A DNA stretch of 64,000 nucleotides from Halovenus aranensis (GTDB lineage Archaea; Halobacteriota; Halobacteria; Halobacteriales; Haloarculaceae): assembly GCF_900100385.1 (NCBI RefSeq), contig NZ_FNFC01000008.1, positions 122,288 through 186,287 of the forward strand, in the 5' to 3' direction. The notes beneath the pieces are model-generated. The model was given only the letters and a program-made list of their open reading frames with translations. It did no database searches and was not told where the DNA came from. Positions within the stretch are counted from its first letter, which is position 1; the number at the start of each line of letters is the position of its first letter. A program made the translations under genes and the position numbers. Below, one piece after another: positions 55,720-63,649 of the stretch.

Positions 55720-55728
55720 CGTCCCGGT

Positions 55729-58128
55729 CTAGTCGTCAGGAGTGACCGTCGGCGCTGTCTCTGGTGTCTTCGCCTCCGTCGAGAGCGGCGTCCACTCGAG
55801 GTTAGCAGTGTACTCGAACGCCCGGTGGTCTTGCTCGGGGTCGACGACAGTCAGCGAGAGCCAGTCGTTGTCAAGCAGCGACTGGAGCCGTTCGTTCGCC
55901 GCGAGTATCTCGGTCACGCGCTCGACCGGCGCGTGAATAACCGTCGAGAGTCGGAGGGGCTGGTGGTATGGCTCGTCGTCTGCACTCATCAGCGACTGCG
56001 AGGGCAGTCCCGTCATCAGGTCGCCGCCGTTGCCCTGGTAGACGCCGATGTTACCGACGGCGTTGTGTGTGACTTTCGACCCGCTGCCGTAGGCCGCATT
56101 GTCGACGGTCGCAAAGTAGTACTGCGTGTTAATCCACTGCGTGACAACCATCGGGCCGGCCATGATGGCTTCGAGGGCGTTGCCGTCGGGGTCGGTCGAC
56201 CAGTCGTACGAGTGGAGGAACGACCGGCCGTCGAGGTCGATGCCGTCGGTGAGGTCCCGAGGACCGACGACGAACCCGGCGTTTCCTGCCAGCCCCCACT
56301 CCGGGCGCGTCTCGGCCCAGTCGGCCGCCCGGCGCTCGGTTTCGCGGATGCCCGCTTCTCCGTCAGCACCCATGTCACGGGCGCGTTCTGTGGCGGCATC
56401 TGCCCGGGCGCTCGCGAGGTCCGTGCGGAGTTGCTCGATGGCGTCCTCGTGAGAGGCGGGAACGTCGTCGGCGTACAACTCGACCTCGTCGGTCGTCGTA
56501 TTGTGTTCACCGGCGACGAAGACGGTGTCCTCTGGAATCTCGATGCCGCGTTCTCTGAGTGTTGACTGGACGGCCTCGTCGTTGCAGATGGCCGCGAGCA
56601 CGCGGGCGTTCGGTCCCCCGGGATTGCCGGCACAGGCGCCACAGTCGAGGCTCGAATCGAACGGGTTGTTCGCGGTCTGGCTGGCGTGCCCGGTGAAGAC
56701 GACGACACGAGCGAACTCCTCCCAGCCCATGAGCTCGAAGGCCGTGGCGGCGTATTCGACTTTCTGCTGGTGGGTGAGGCCGGCAGGCAGCGCGTGGTCT
56801 GTGTCTGGGTCGTAGTCGACGGTCGGCTCACAGAACTCGTGGCCGTCGGGGACGCGCTCGTCGGCACCCGAAACCAGGTCGTAGACACGACGGGGGAGCA
56901 GTGTCCGCGCCGCGAGAGCGACCCCATATCCCGGACCGGCGCTCTCGACGAAGCTGAACGCGGTCGCGGCGTTCGATTCGAGGCGTTTGATTGCCTGTTT
57001 CGTGGTACGAAGCGTCGCCTGCCACCGGTCGTAGACGCCTTTCGTCTCTTGGGTCGTCGCAGGCCGGTCGACGATACGGTGCTCTGCGTCGAGAATCGGC
57101 GGACAGGCATCGACGGTCACATCGGTGCCGTACCCGTCATAGCGCATCGGAACGCCGAAAAAGCCGGCGTAGCCGTGTGTCTCGTAGTCGCCAGCCGCTT
57201 CGATATGCCGGCGGAGTATCTCAGAGCGTGTGTCGATACAGAAGACCAACTGGGCGTCCGGGCGCGTGCCCGTGTCGTCGCCAAGAGTGGCACTTGCGTC
57301 GGTCAGGGGGTCGACGAGTTCGTCGCGGTAGCTGCGCTCCCAGGCGCGCAGCCAGCACTCGGGACGGGGCACGTCGCGTTCGTCCTCGGCGTCGTCGGAT
57401 ACCGCTTCGGGAACGACCGGCGCGTCGAAGCAGTCGACCAGCGTCAGCCGGACTGCGAGATAGCCGGCCAACGTTATCGGATAGGCCGACTGCCAGGCGT
57501 CGTCGTCGGCGACGCGCTGTTTGATGAAGCCGGTCCAGCCCGGAAGCGCGGCCAACTGGGCGCGAAAGACCGTCTCCCACTCGCCAACGGGGCTCTCGGC
57601 CAGCGCGTCCTGAATTGCCTCGACTGGCTCGTCGGGCAGGTCGGCGGCCGCGTCGGGAATCGCGCTGTCGTGTGGTGCGACACTCCGGAACGCTTGATAA
57701 AAGCCCGCCTCGCGGTCGGGCATCGACCAGTCGGCCTGGCCCTGGTCGAGAAACGCCGCCAGCCACTTCGTCACCACGGCGTCGACCCGCTCTGTCTCGA
57801 GAGCCGCCTCCGCCGTGTCGGCTGCCGTCGTGTCGGCCATCCGTTCGAGTGAGTTCTCGGGGTCGCTCTCGTATCCGTGTGCCGCGAGTTCCTCTCGGAG
57901 TATCTCGGTGTCGATGCGGTCGGCCTCAAGTGCCGCCCGGAAGAGGGCTGGGTCAGGGTACCCGTCACCGCCGAGCAGTCGCTCGGCGTCGTCGACGGCC
58001 GCATGGAACGGCCGGTCCTCGAAGCCGGCCAGCGGGTTCGCCGTCACAAACGAGTGAAGCGGCCAGACCGAGCCGACTGTCTGTGCTGCCCGCTCGATAC
58101 TCTCGTGGATTGCGGACTCAGTACTCAT
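55729..58128 (-). CDS. dabA: inorganic carbon uptake subunit DabA (DUF2309)
   Basis: Large subunit of the DAB dissolved-inorganic-carbon accumulator. DabA has a beta-carbonic-anhydrase-like zinc site and forms a membrane complex with DabB. The 799-residue protein has FCIDTRSE with Cys297 and Asp299, GHASQTANNPF with His481, and DCGACAGNPGGPNAR with Cys496. The spacing of the His and Cys matches the known family. Its start overlaps the end of dabB by 11 bases. Haloarchaea are mostly heterotrophs, so the benefit may be carbon for anaplerotic reactions. Confidence 0.9.
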   Translation of the reverse strand: MSTESAIHESIERAAQTVGSVWPLHSFVTANPLAGFEDRPFHAAVDDAERLLGGDGYPDPALFRAALEADRIDTEILREELAAHGYESDPENSLERMADTTAADTAEAALETERVDAVVTKWLAAFLDQGQADWSMPDREAGFYQAFRSVAPHDSAIPDAAADLPDEPVEAIQDALAESPVGEWETVFRAQLAALPGWTGFIKQRVADDDAWQSAYPITLAGYLAVRLTLVDCFDAPVVPEAVSDDAEDERDVPRPECWLRAWERSYRDELVDPLTDASATLGDDTGTRPDAQLVFCIDTRSEILRRHIEAAGDYETHGYAGFFGVPMRYDGYGTDVTVDACPPILDAEHRIVDRPATTQETKGVYDRWQATLRTTKQAIKRLESNAATAFSFVESAGPGYGVALAARTLLPRRVYDLVSGADERVPDGHEFCEPTVDYDPDTDHALPAGLTHQQKVEYAATAFELMGWEEFARVVVFTGHASQTANNPFDSSLDCGACAGNPGGPNARVLAAICNDEAVQSTLRERGIEIPEDTVFVAGEHNTTTDEVELYADDVPASHEDAIEQLRTDLASARADAATERARDMGADGEAGIRETERRAADWAETRPEWGLAGNAGFVVGPRDLTDGIDLDGRSFLHSYDWSTDPDGNALEAIMAGPMVVTQWINTQYYFATVDNAAYGSGSKVTHNAVGNIGVYQGNGGDLMTGLPSQSLMSADDEPYHQPLRLSTVIHAPVERVTEILAANERLQSLLDNDWLSLTVVDPEQDHRAFEYTANLEWTPLSTEAKTPETAPTVTPDD

Positions 58129-59605
58129 TGTATTCCTCCGTCGAGGTGAGAAGCGTCTCCGCCGGGGGTTGGCTGGCGTTTACCAGCCAGACGTACAGCC
58201 GTTGGCTGCGCTGATAGAGGCCGCGTTCGATGGCCACGTACGCGACGACGAAGGCGAGGGCGACGACGACGTGAACGGCCGTCAGCTCCGCCGGCTCTCC
58301 GGTCGCGGGAAGGTCTGAGAGCAGGGCCGTGGTGGCCTCGTACACGGCCGCATAGAGTGCGATTGCAGGGAGCGCGACGAGCGGAACGCCACCGTAGCGA
58401 ATCCAGGAGGGGAGTGCCGGGTCACGGGCGAGTTCGCGGGCCGCGTGCAGGACAGTCAGTACGACCAGCAGCGTGAGCAGGAGTCCGCTGTCGAGTTTCG
58501 TCCCTTTGCCGGTCAGGAACGCAAAGAGCACACCGCCAGCGAGTGCCGTCGCAACGACCACGAGGCCCCCAGCGACTCCCGCCGCGCCGCGTCCGTCTTT
58601 TGTCGGGCTTTTGTGTTCGAGTTGACTCCCCGAAGAGAGGAACTGATACGCCTTGTAGAACCCGTGCAAGAGGAGATGTGCGAGCGCGGCACCGAAGAAG
58701 CCAAGCCCCGCCTGCACAATCATAAAGCCCATCTGACCGACTGTCGAGCAGCCGAGCTTCGTTTTGACGTCCGTTTGGACGGTCTTCAACAGCTTTCCGA
58801 ACAGTGCGCTGGCCGCGCCGACGAGAACGACCACGAGCATGAATCCCGGCTCGACGGTCACGACCGGCGCGAACCGGACGAGCAAAATCCCGCCCGCGTT
58901 GACGAAGCCGGCGTGCATCAACGCCGACGCGGGCGTCGGGGCCGTCATCGAGGAGAGGAGCCACGTATGAAACGGGACCAGTGCAGACTGCGCCATCGCC
59001 GCGACCAGAAAGCCACCCGCGGCGAACAACACGACGGGGGTCGAGATACTCTCGACGGACGACGCCAGTTCCGAGACAGTGGTCGAGCCGGTGTGATACC
59101 AGAGCGTTCCCAGAGCAACGGCCAGTGCGGCCGTACCGCCGAGGAAGTACCGTCGCGCGACCGATGCCGCGGCCTGTGCCTGTGGCCATCCCCGGCTGTT
59201 GCCGATTAGCTCGGCCATGACGAGCCCCATCAGCGCCCAGCACAGAGCAAAGAGGACGAGACTGTCGGCCGCGACCAGCGCCATCACCACGAGCGTGAAC
59301 GCGAACACGCGGGCGAAGAAGCCGTCTATCGTCTTGCTCCCGGCCATGTACCGCCGGGAGTAGCTGTGGACGATGCCACTGAAAAATGTGACCGTGACCC
59401 ACATCGCGACGGTCAACCCATCGACCGCAGCCAGTCCGCCGACCTCCCACGGTCCGCCGCGCCGGACGTACAACCCCAATACACCCAGACTGGCCGCCCA
59501 GAGGAGCCAGACCAGCCGCGTCAGCGTTGCCGAAACCGGCGAGCGTGAGCCATCCGGCCTCGGAAGCTGTGCCACCGTCGTCGTCGTCTCTGATTTGCCT
59601 GTCAT
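58118..59605 (-). CDS. dabB: proton-conducting membrane subunit DabB (NuoL/MrpA-like)
   Basis: Cation-coupled partner of DabA, with about 13-15 hydrophobic helices in 495 residues. The NuoL/MrpA-type signature is visible in LSSMTAPTPASALMHAGFVNAGGIL and in QTDVKTKLGCSTVGQMGFM (lysine- and histidine-containing helices). It is located first in the operon; dabA follows with an 11-base overlap. It probably couples H+ or Na+ flux to bicarbonate/CO2 capture. The identification relies on its pairing with dabA, because NuoL-like subunits are otherwise hard to tell apart. Confidence 0.85.
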   Translation of the reverse strand: MTGKSETTTTVAQLPRPDGSRSPVSATLTRLVWLLWAASLGVLGLYVRRGGPWEVGGLAAVDGLTVAMWVTVTFFSGIVHSYSRRYMAGSKTIDGFFARVFAFTLVVMALVAADSLVLFALCWALMGLVMAELIGNSRGWPQAQAAASVARRYFLGGTAALAVALGTLWYHTGSTTVSELASSVESISTPVVLFAAGGFLVAAMAQSALVPFHTWLLSSMTAPTPASALMHAGFVNAGGILLVRFAPVVTVEPGFMLVVVLVGAASALFGKLLKTVQTDVKTKLGCSTVGQMGFMIVQAGLGFFGAALAHLLLHGFYKAYQFLSSGSQLEHKSPTKDGRGAAGVAGGLVVVATALAGGVLFAFLTGKGTKLDSGLLLTLLVVLTVLHAARELARDPALPSWIRYGGVPLVALPAIALYAAVYEATTALLSDLPATGEPAELTAVHVVVALAFVVAYVAIERGLYQRSQRLYVWLVNASQPPAETLLTSTEEYNEY

Positions 59606-59991
59606 CGTTTGTCTGTCACGACCGAGTGCCGTGTCCCCCGGTGTGTTTGACCTGCAGCCACGAACTCGGTCATCGTTATTACTCTATACGAACATTATGT
59701 GTATTAAATCTATCTATATTACCAAATTGTTCACTTTAGAGCTTTAATCGAACATATTAGTTATACTGAAGAGTCTCGGCGCTGTGAGCTAAGAGGAGAA
59801 GGCGAACAGACATCTGCGTCGACAGCGGGCCGCCAGACCACACGAGTGCAGTCAGCCGGCGACTGTGCCACTGCGGTCGGCGACAGTGGCCATCACTACT
59901 GAATCACTTGCTCGTGTCGGGTATAAATATACCGAATCGTTCGTGAGTATAGAATATAAAGACATATTGTTACCTACATCCCGCTTCTAGT
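59606..59991. promoter_or_regulatory. 386-base A+T-rich intergenic region between dabB and amidohydrolase
   Basis: No gene is seen here. The A+T-rich part (about 59670-59770) has two similar motifs, CGAACATTA (59689-59697) and CGAACATATTA (59749-59759). GGTATA-AA-TATACC (59920-59933) is an inverted repeat over a TATA-like core, and another TATA (GAATATAAAG, about 59952-59961) precedes ATG 59992. An inverted repeat GCCACTG/CAGTGGC (59867-59873, 59884-59890) overlaps a repeat of CGGCGAC. It probably holds promoters for both genes and several operators. Confidence 0.5.
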
Positions 59992-61008
59992 ATGGAGACG
60001 GTAGAGGGGACGATTCTGGCTGGGTCCGGTTTCGAGGCCGTAGAGGGTCGCGTCGTCGTCGAAGACGGTCGTATTACCGCTGTCGAGCCGACAGACACGG
60101 CGTCGAACAACATCGTGGTTCCTGCGTTCGTCAACGCGCACACACACCTGGGAGACTCTGTCGCTAAAGAGGCGGCCGTCGGTCTCTCGCTGGAGGAGGC
60201 GGTTGTGCCGCCAGATAGCCTGAAACACCGCCGACTCTCCGAGGTAGACCGCGACCAACTCGTCCAGGCGATGGAGCAGACGCTCCGGTTCATGCAACAG
60301 ACCGGCACTGTTTCGACGCTCGATTTCCGAGAGTTCGGGACCACGGGCACTCGTGCACTCCGTGATGCCGCAGAGTCGCTGGCTATCGACCCGTTCATTT
60401 TCGGGAGCGACGAGACCGAAGTCCTCGACATCGCAGACGGTTACGGGGCCAGCGGCGCGAACGACGACGATTTCGGGGACGAGCGGGCCACATGCAGGGA
60501 CCGCGGCGTTCCGTTTGCCATCCACGCCGGCGAACCAGACGCGACTGATATTCACCCGGCGCTCGATTTAGAGCCCGACCTCCTGGTCCACATGGTCCAC
60601 GCTCGCCAGGAACACCTCGACCGCGTCGCCGCCCAGTCGGTTCCGATTGCCGTCTGCCCGCGTGCGAACGCTGTTCTCGGCGTCGGGAAGCCTCCGATTC
60701 GGGACCTTCTGGACTACACGACAGTCGCACTGGGAACGGACAACGTGATGTTGAACCCGCCGTCGATGTTCCGTGAGATGGCCTACACTTCGAACGTGTT
60801 CGACGTAACGCCGACAGAGGTGCTGCGGATGGCGACGACTGCCGGTGCAAAGATTGCAGGGCTGGACTGTGGCGTTATCGAACCCGGAAAGCGGGCGGCA
60901 CTGACCGTCATCGACGGCGGTTCGGACAACCTTGCGGGCGCTGTCGACCCCGTCGCGGCGGTCGTCCGCCGCGCGGGTGCGATGGATGTCGAACGCGTAC
61001 TCTGTTAG
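59992..61008 (+). CDS. amidohydrolase-superfamily metal-dependent deaminase-like protein
   Basis: A 338-residue protein. The metal motif NAHTH (His50, His52) is followed by AIHAGE (His178), VHMVHA (His200/His203) and GTDN (Asp250). This is the cytosine/adenosine deaminase-like subgroup of the amidohydrolase fold. The substrate is unknown; a purine or SAH-like nucleoside is plausible. It is divergent from dabB, and its stop overlaps that of the Lrp-like gene facing it. Confidence 0.85.
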   Translation: METVEGTILAGSGFEAVEGRVVVEDGRITAVEPTDTASNNIVVPAFVNAHTHLGDSVAKEAAVGLSLEEAVVPPDSLKHRRLSEVDRDQLVQAMEQTLRFMQQTGTVSTLDFREFGTTGTRALRDAAESLAIDPFIFGSDETEVLDIADGYGASGANDDDFGDERATCRDRGVPFAIHAGEPDATDIHPALDLEPDLLVHMVHARQEHLDRVAAQSVPIAVCPRANAVLGVGKPPIRDLLDYTTVALGTDNVMLNPPSMFREMAYTSNVFDVTPTEVLRMATTAGAKIAGLDCGVIEPGKRAALTVIDGGSDNLAGAVDPVAAVVRRAGAMDVERVLC

Positions 61009-61475
61009 CTGTCGGTGGCGTTGAATCCGCCGAACGGCGTCGTCTCGTGGCTCCGGACGAGGACTTCGTCGGCGACGGTGAGCCCCATCTCGAGGAGTTC
61101 CTGTGCAACAGGCGTGATGTCGTCGTCGGTTTCTCCGACGGCCGTCACGAGGAGGTTCTGCTCGCCGGTGACCAGTTCCTGTACAGAGACAACGCCGTCG
61201 ATGGCGAGTATCTCTGGAATGAGGTCGCCACGTTCGGGAATCGACGCAGTGCAGTAGAGCAACATCCGGAGCGGATACCCCGACCGCTGATAGTCGACCT
61301 CGGCGCTGTAGCCCTTGATTACGCCGTCGGTTTCGAGGCGCTGGATACGCTTGCGGACAGTGCTGTCCGAAGTCCCGGTTCGCTCTGCGATGTCGCCGGA
61401 GGACATGTTTCGGGCGTTCTCCTGAAGCGCGTACAGAATCGCCCGGTCCACGTCGTCGATGTCCGTCTCGCTCAT
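61005..61475 (-). CDS. Lrp/AsnC family transcriptional regulator
   Basis: A 156-residue protein. Winged HTH: DIDDVDRAILYALQENARNMSSGDIAERTGTSDSTVRKRIQ, in three helices (about 5-50). The RAM domain has VVSVQELVTGEQNLLVTAVGETDDD. ATG 61475 is preferred, because the frame upstream to 61637 is basic. The targets are unknown. It is convergent with the amidohydrolase gene (overlapping stops). Confidence 0.9.
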   Translation of the reverse strand: MSETDIDDVDRAILYALQENARNMSSGDIAERTGTSDSTVRKRIQRLETDGVIKGYSAEVDYQRSGYPLRMLLYCTASIPERGDLIPEILAIDGVVSVQELVTGEQNLLVTAVGETDDDITPVAQELLEMGLTVADEVLVRSHETTPFGGFNATDS

Positions 61476-61525
61476 ACCGGTATGTCGGCGGCATGGACAC
61501 TTTACTGTTGCACGTTCGCGGAGGG

Positions 61526-61969
61526 TCAGGCTGTCGTGGCAAGCTCGTCGAACAGGGCAGCGACGCGCTGTTCGGCTTCGTCGCGGATTTCGCGGACACG
61601 GCCGAGGTCGGTACCATCCGGGTCCTCGAGCGCCCATTCACGAATTTCGACCGCTTCACTGACATCGCTAACGTCGAGTGTCGAACAGCCCATCGTCGCG
61701 ACGTAGTCACAGGTCTCGAGTTCCGCGGTCGTAATCTGTCGTGGCGTCCGGTCGGCGATATCAATCCCGGCCTCGTCCATCACCTCGACGACAGGCTCGT
61801 GAACGCTCTCTGCGGGGCTGGTTCCGCCGGTCAGAATCTCAATGCGGTCTGTGAGGCCGCGCCGCTCCCGCTCGTGTTCCGCGAAGGCCACAGACATCTG
61901 CGACCGGCCGGCGTTTTGGACACAGACGAAAGCGATGCGTGTCGGCTCGTCGTCGCTGTGTTGTGTCAT
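61526..61969 (-). CDS. arsC: low-molecular-weight-phosphatase-type arsenate reductase
   Basis: A 147-residue LMW-PTP-fold protein. The catalytic loop is CVQNAGRS (Cys16, C-x5-R-S). Cys87 and Cys95 correspond to the redox Cys pair of thioredoxin-coupled arsenate reductases (spaced seven apart in Staphylococcus, eight here). It reduces arsenate to arsenite for export. It lies 6 bases after acr3 in the ars operon. The long upstream open frame in this phase belongs to the shadow of acr3. Confidence 0.85.
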   Translation of the reverse strand: MTQHSDDEPTRIAFVCVQNAGRSQMSVAFAEHERERRGLTDRIEILTGGTSPAESVHEPVVEVMDEAGIDIADRTPRQITTAELETCDYVATMGCSTLDVSDVSEAVEIREWALEDPDGTDLGRVREIRDEAEQRVAALFDELATTA

Positions 61970-61974
61970 GGTTG

Positions 61975-63132
61975 TCAATCGTCTTCCAGTGTCGCGTCTG
62001 TCTCGGTGGAGAGCTGTCCAGTCGTGGCACCGCTCCAGTCGAATCTGCGCTGGAAGAACAGGGCGACGTTGACCAACGCGAGCAGGACCGGCACCTCGAT
62101 GAGCGGCCCGACCACCGTGGTAAAAGCCACCCCGGAGCCGACGCCGAACACCGCGACCGCGACCGCGATTGCTAGCTCGAAGTTGTTCGAAGCAGCGGTG
62201 AACCCGATGGCAGTCGTCGTCGAGTAATCCGCACCGATTCCTTTCCCCATCCCGAAGCTGACGAGGAACATCACGACGAAATAAATCGTCAGCGGGACCG
62301 CAATCAGGAGCACATCGCCGGGCGCAGCGACGATGTTCTCGCCCTGTGTGGCGAACATTACGATGACGGTGAACAACAGCGCGACCAGCGTGAGCGGGTC
62401 GACCGTCGGGACGAACTGGTCCTCGTACCACTCCGTACCCTTCGAGCGCGTCCCGACATATCGCGTGAGAAAGCCGCCGACAAACGGGATACCGAGAAAG
62501 ATAACGATTGCCTCGAAGACCTGCATCGGCGTCACGTCGAACGTCTCGATGCCGGCCACGAGCGTCTCCATCCCGAGCAGCGGCGGCAGAAACAGCCCGA
62601 AAAACCAGACGTAGGCCCCGTACGTAACAATCTGGAAGAGGCTGTTGAACGCGACCAGCCCGGTCACGTACTCGGTCGACCCCTCGGCGAGTTCGTTCCA
62701 GACTAACACCATCGCGATACAGCGCGCCATCCCGATGAAGACCAGCCCGAGGAAGTACTCCGGTCGTGCCGGAAGCCCGGGGACGAGCCCGCTGAAAAAG
62801 AAGACGGCGAGCCCGAACATCAGCGTCGGGCCGATGAGCCAGTTCTGGACGAGACTCAGCCCGAGGACGCGCCAGTTGCTGAACACGGCCCGAAGCTGCG
62901 AGTAATCGGCTTTCGCAAGCGGCGGGTACATCATGGCGACGAGTCCGACTTCGACGAGGTGGAGGTCCTGAATCGGCTGGGTCACCGACGGCGCGAGATA
63001 GCCCAGCCCGACACCGACCGCCATCGCGCCGAAAATCCAGACGGTGAGGTACTTGTCGAGAACGTCCATCGACCGGGGGTCGCCACAGCTCTCACAGCCG
63101 CAGTTCGGTCCGTGTTCGTGGACCTCACTCAT
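61975..63132 (-). CDS. acr3: ACR3-family arsenite efflux transporter
   Basis: A 385-residue membrane carrier with ten predicted helices that exports arsenite. The usual ACR3 start is MDVLDKYLTVWI, here at residue 22. The preceding 21 residues contain HEHGPNCGCESCGD with three Cys and two His, a possible metal- or arsenic-binding tail. FIGMARCIAMVLVWNELA holds the conserved transport Cys. The ATG overlaps the arsR stop by 8 bases, so the operon order is arsR-acr3-arsC. The shorter start at 63069 cannot be ruled out. Confidence 0.92.
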   Translation of the reverse strand: MSEVHEHGPNCGCESCGDPRSMDVLDKYLTVWIFGAMAVGVGLGYLAPSVTQPIQDLHLVEVGLVAMMYPPLAKADYSQLRAVFSNWRVLGLSLVQNWLIGPTLMFGLAVFFFSGLVPGLPARPEYFLGLVFIGMARCIAMVLVWNELAEGSTEYVTGLVAFNSLFQIVTYGAYVWFFGLFLPPLLGMETLVAGIETFDVTPMQVFEAIVIFLGIPFVGGFLTRYVGTRSKGTEWYEDQFVPTVDPLTLVALLFTVIVMFATQGENIVAAPGDVLLIAVPLTIYFVVMFLVSFGMGKGIGADYSTTTAIGFTAASNNFELAIAVAVAVFGVGSGVAFTTVVGPLIEVPVLLALVNVALFFQRRFDWSGATTGQLSTETDATLEDD

Positions 63133-63523
63133 CGCTCACACACCCGTCGAGTACCGTCACGAGCGCGACTGCGCGGTTTGTCGCTCGGTACTTCTTCCAG
63201 CGCCCCTCTTTGCGTCCGTCGACAAGGCCTGCCTCGGCGAGCGCCGAGAGCGCGTGACTCAGCCCGCTCTCGGTCACGTCGACGACGGACTGTAGCTCAC
63301 AGACACAGAGTTCTTCCCCCGCAGCGACGAGTGTCCGGACCAGCCTGTACCGCGTCTCGTTTGCAAGCGCCGAGAGGACGTCCAGTTCGGCCCCCAGGTG
63401 GGCCTCCCCGAGCGCTGTGTCGAGGGTCTCTAGTTCGTCGAGTCGCCGCTCGACATCTTCGCTGCGACACCCCTCGATTTCGTCGTCGAGATACCGGCGA
63501 AGCCGGTCTGTCTCTCGTGCCAT
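63125..63523 (-). CDS. arsR: ArsR family metalloregulator
   Basis: A 132-residue protein with an ArsR winged HTH (about 45-120). The As(III)-binding motif is ELCVCEL with Cys73 and Cys75. The N-terminus (about 1-40) is an acidic helix containing a further Cys (GCRSEDVE). It binds as a dimer and is released by arsenite. The operator immediately upstream is described separately. Confidence 0.92.
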   Translation of the reverse strand: MARETDRLRRYLDDEIEGCRSEDVERRLDELETLDTALGEAHLGAELDVLSALANETRYRLVRTLVAAGEELCVCELQSVVDVTESGLSHALSALAEAGLVDGRKEGRWKKYRATNRAVALVTVLDGCVSDE

Positions 63524-63527
63524 TGCT

Positions 63528-63555
63528 AATTAGTTGAAGAAGTCTTCAATTAATT
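63528..63555. promoter_or_regulatory. arsR operator/promoter
   Basis: Two 13-base arms (AATTAGTTGAAGA at 63528-63540, TCTTCAATTAATT at 63543-63555) pair at 12 of 13 positions with a 2-base spacer. TAATTATT (63551-63558) is the TATA-like box of the arsR gene, centred 31 bases before its ATG. A dimeric repressor here would block the promoter. The rest of 63559-63649 shows no gene. Confidence 0.65.
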
Positions 63556-63649
63556 ATTCCGGAATACGTCGTAGTAGCGATTAAAACGCACTTGCGCGGG
63601 CTCAGAGACCAAAATACTTGAACGTTTCTAGAACCGCATAATGGTCGCG

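Noticed and set aside
59867..59890. Intrinsic terminator between dabB and the amidohydrolase gene
   Set aside because: The 7-bp stem is not followed by a T run, and the two flanking genes point away from each other, so no transcript needs to end there.
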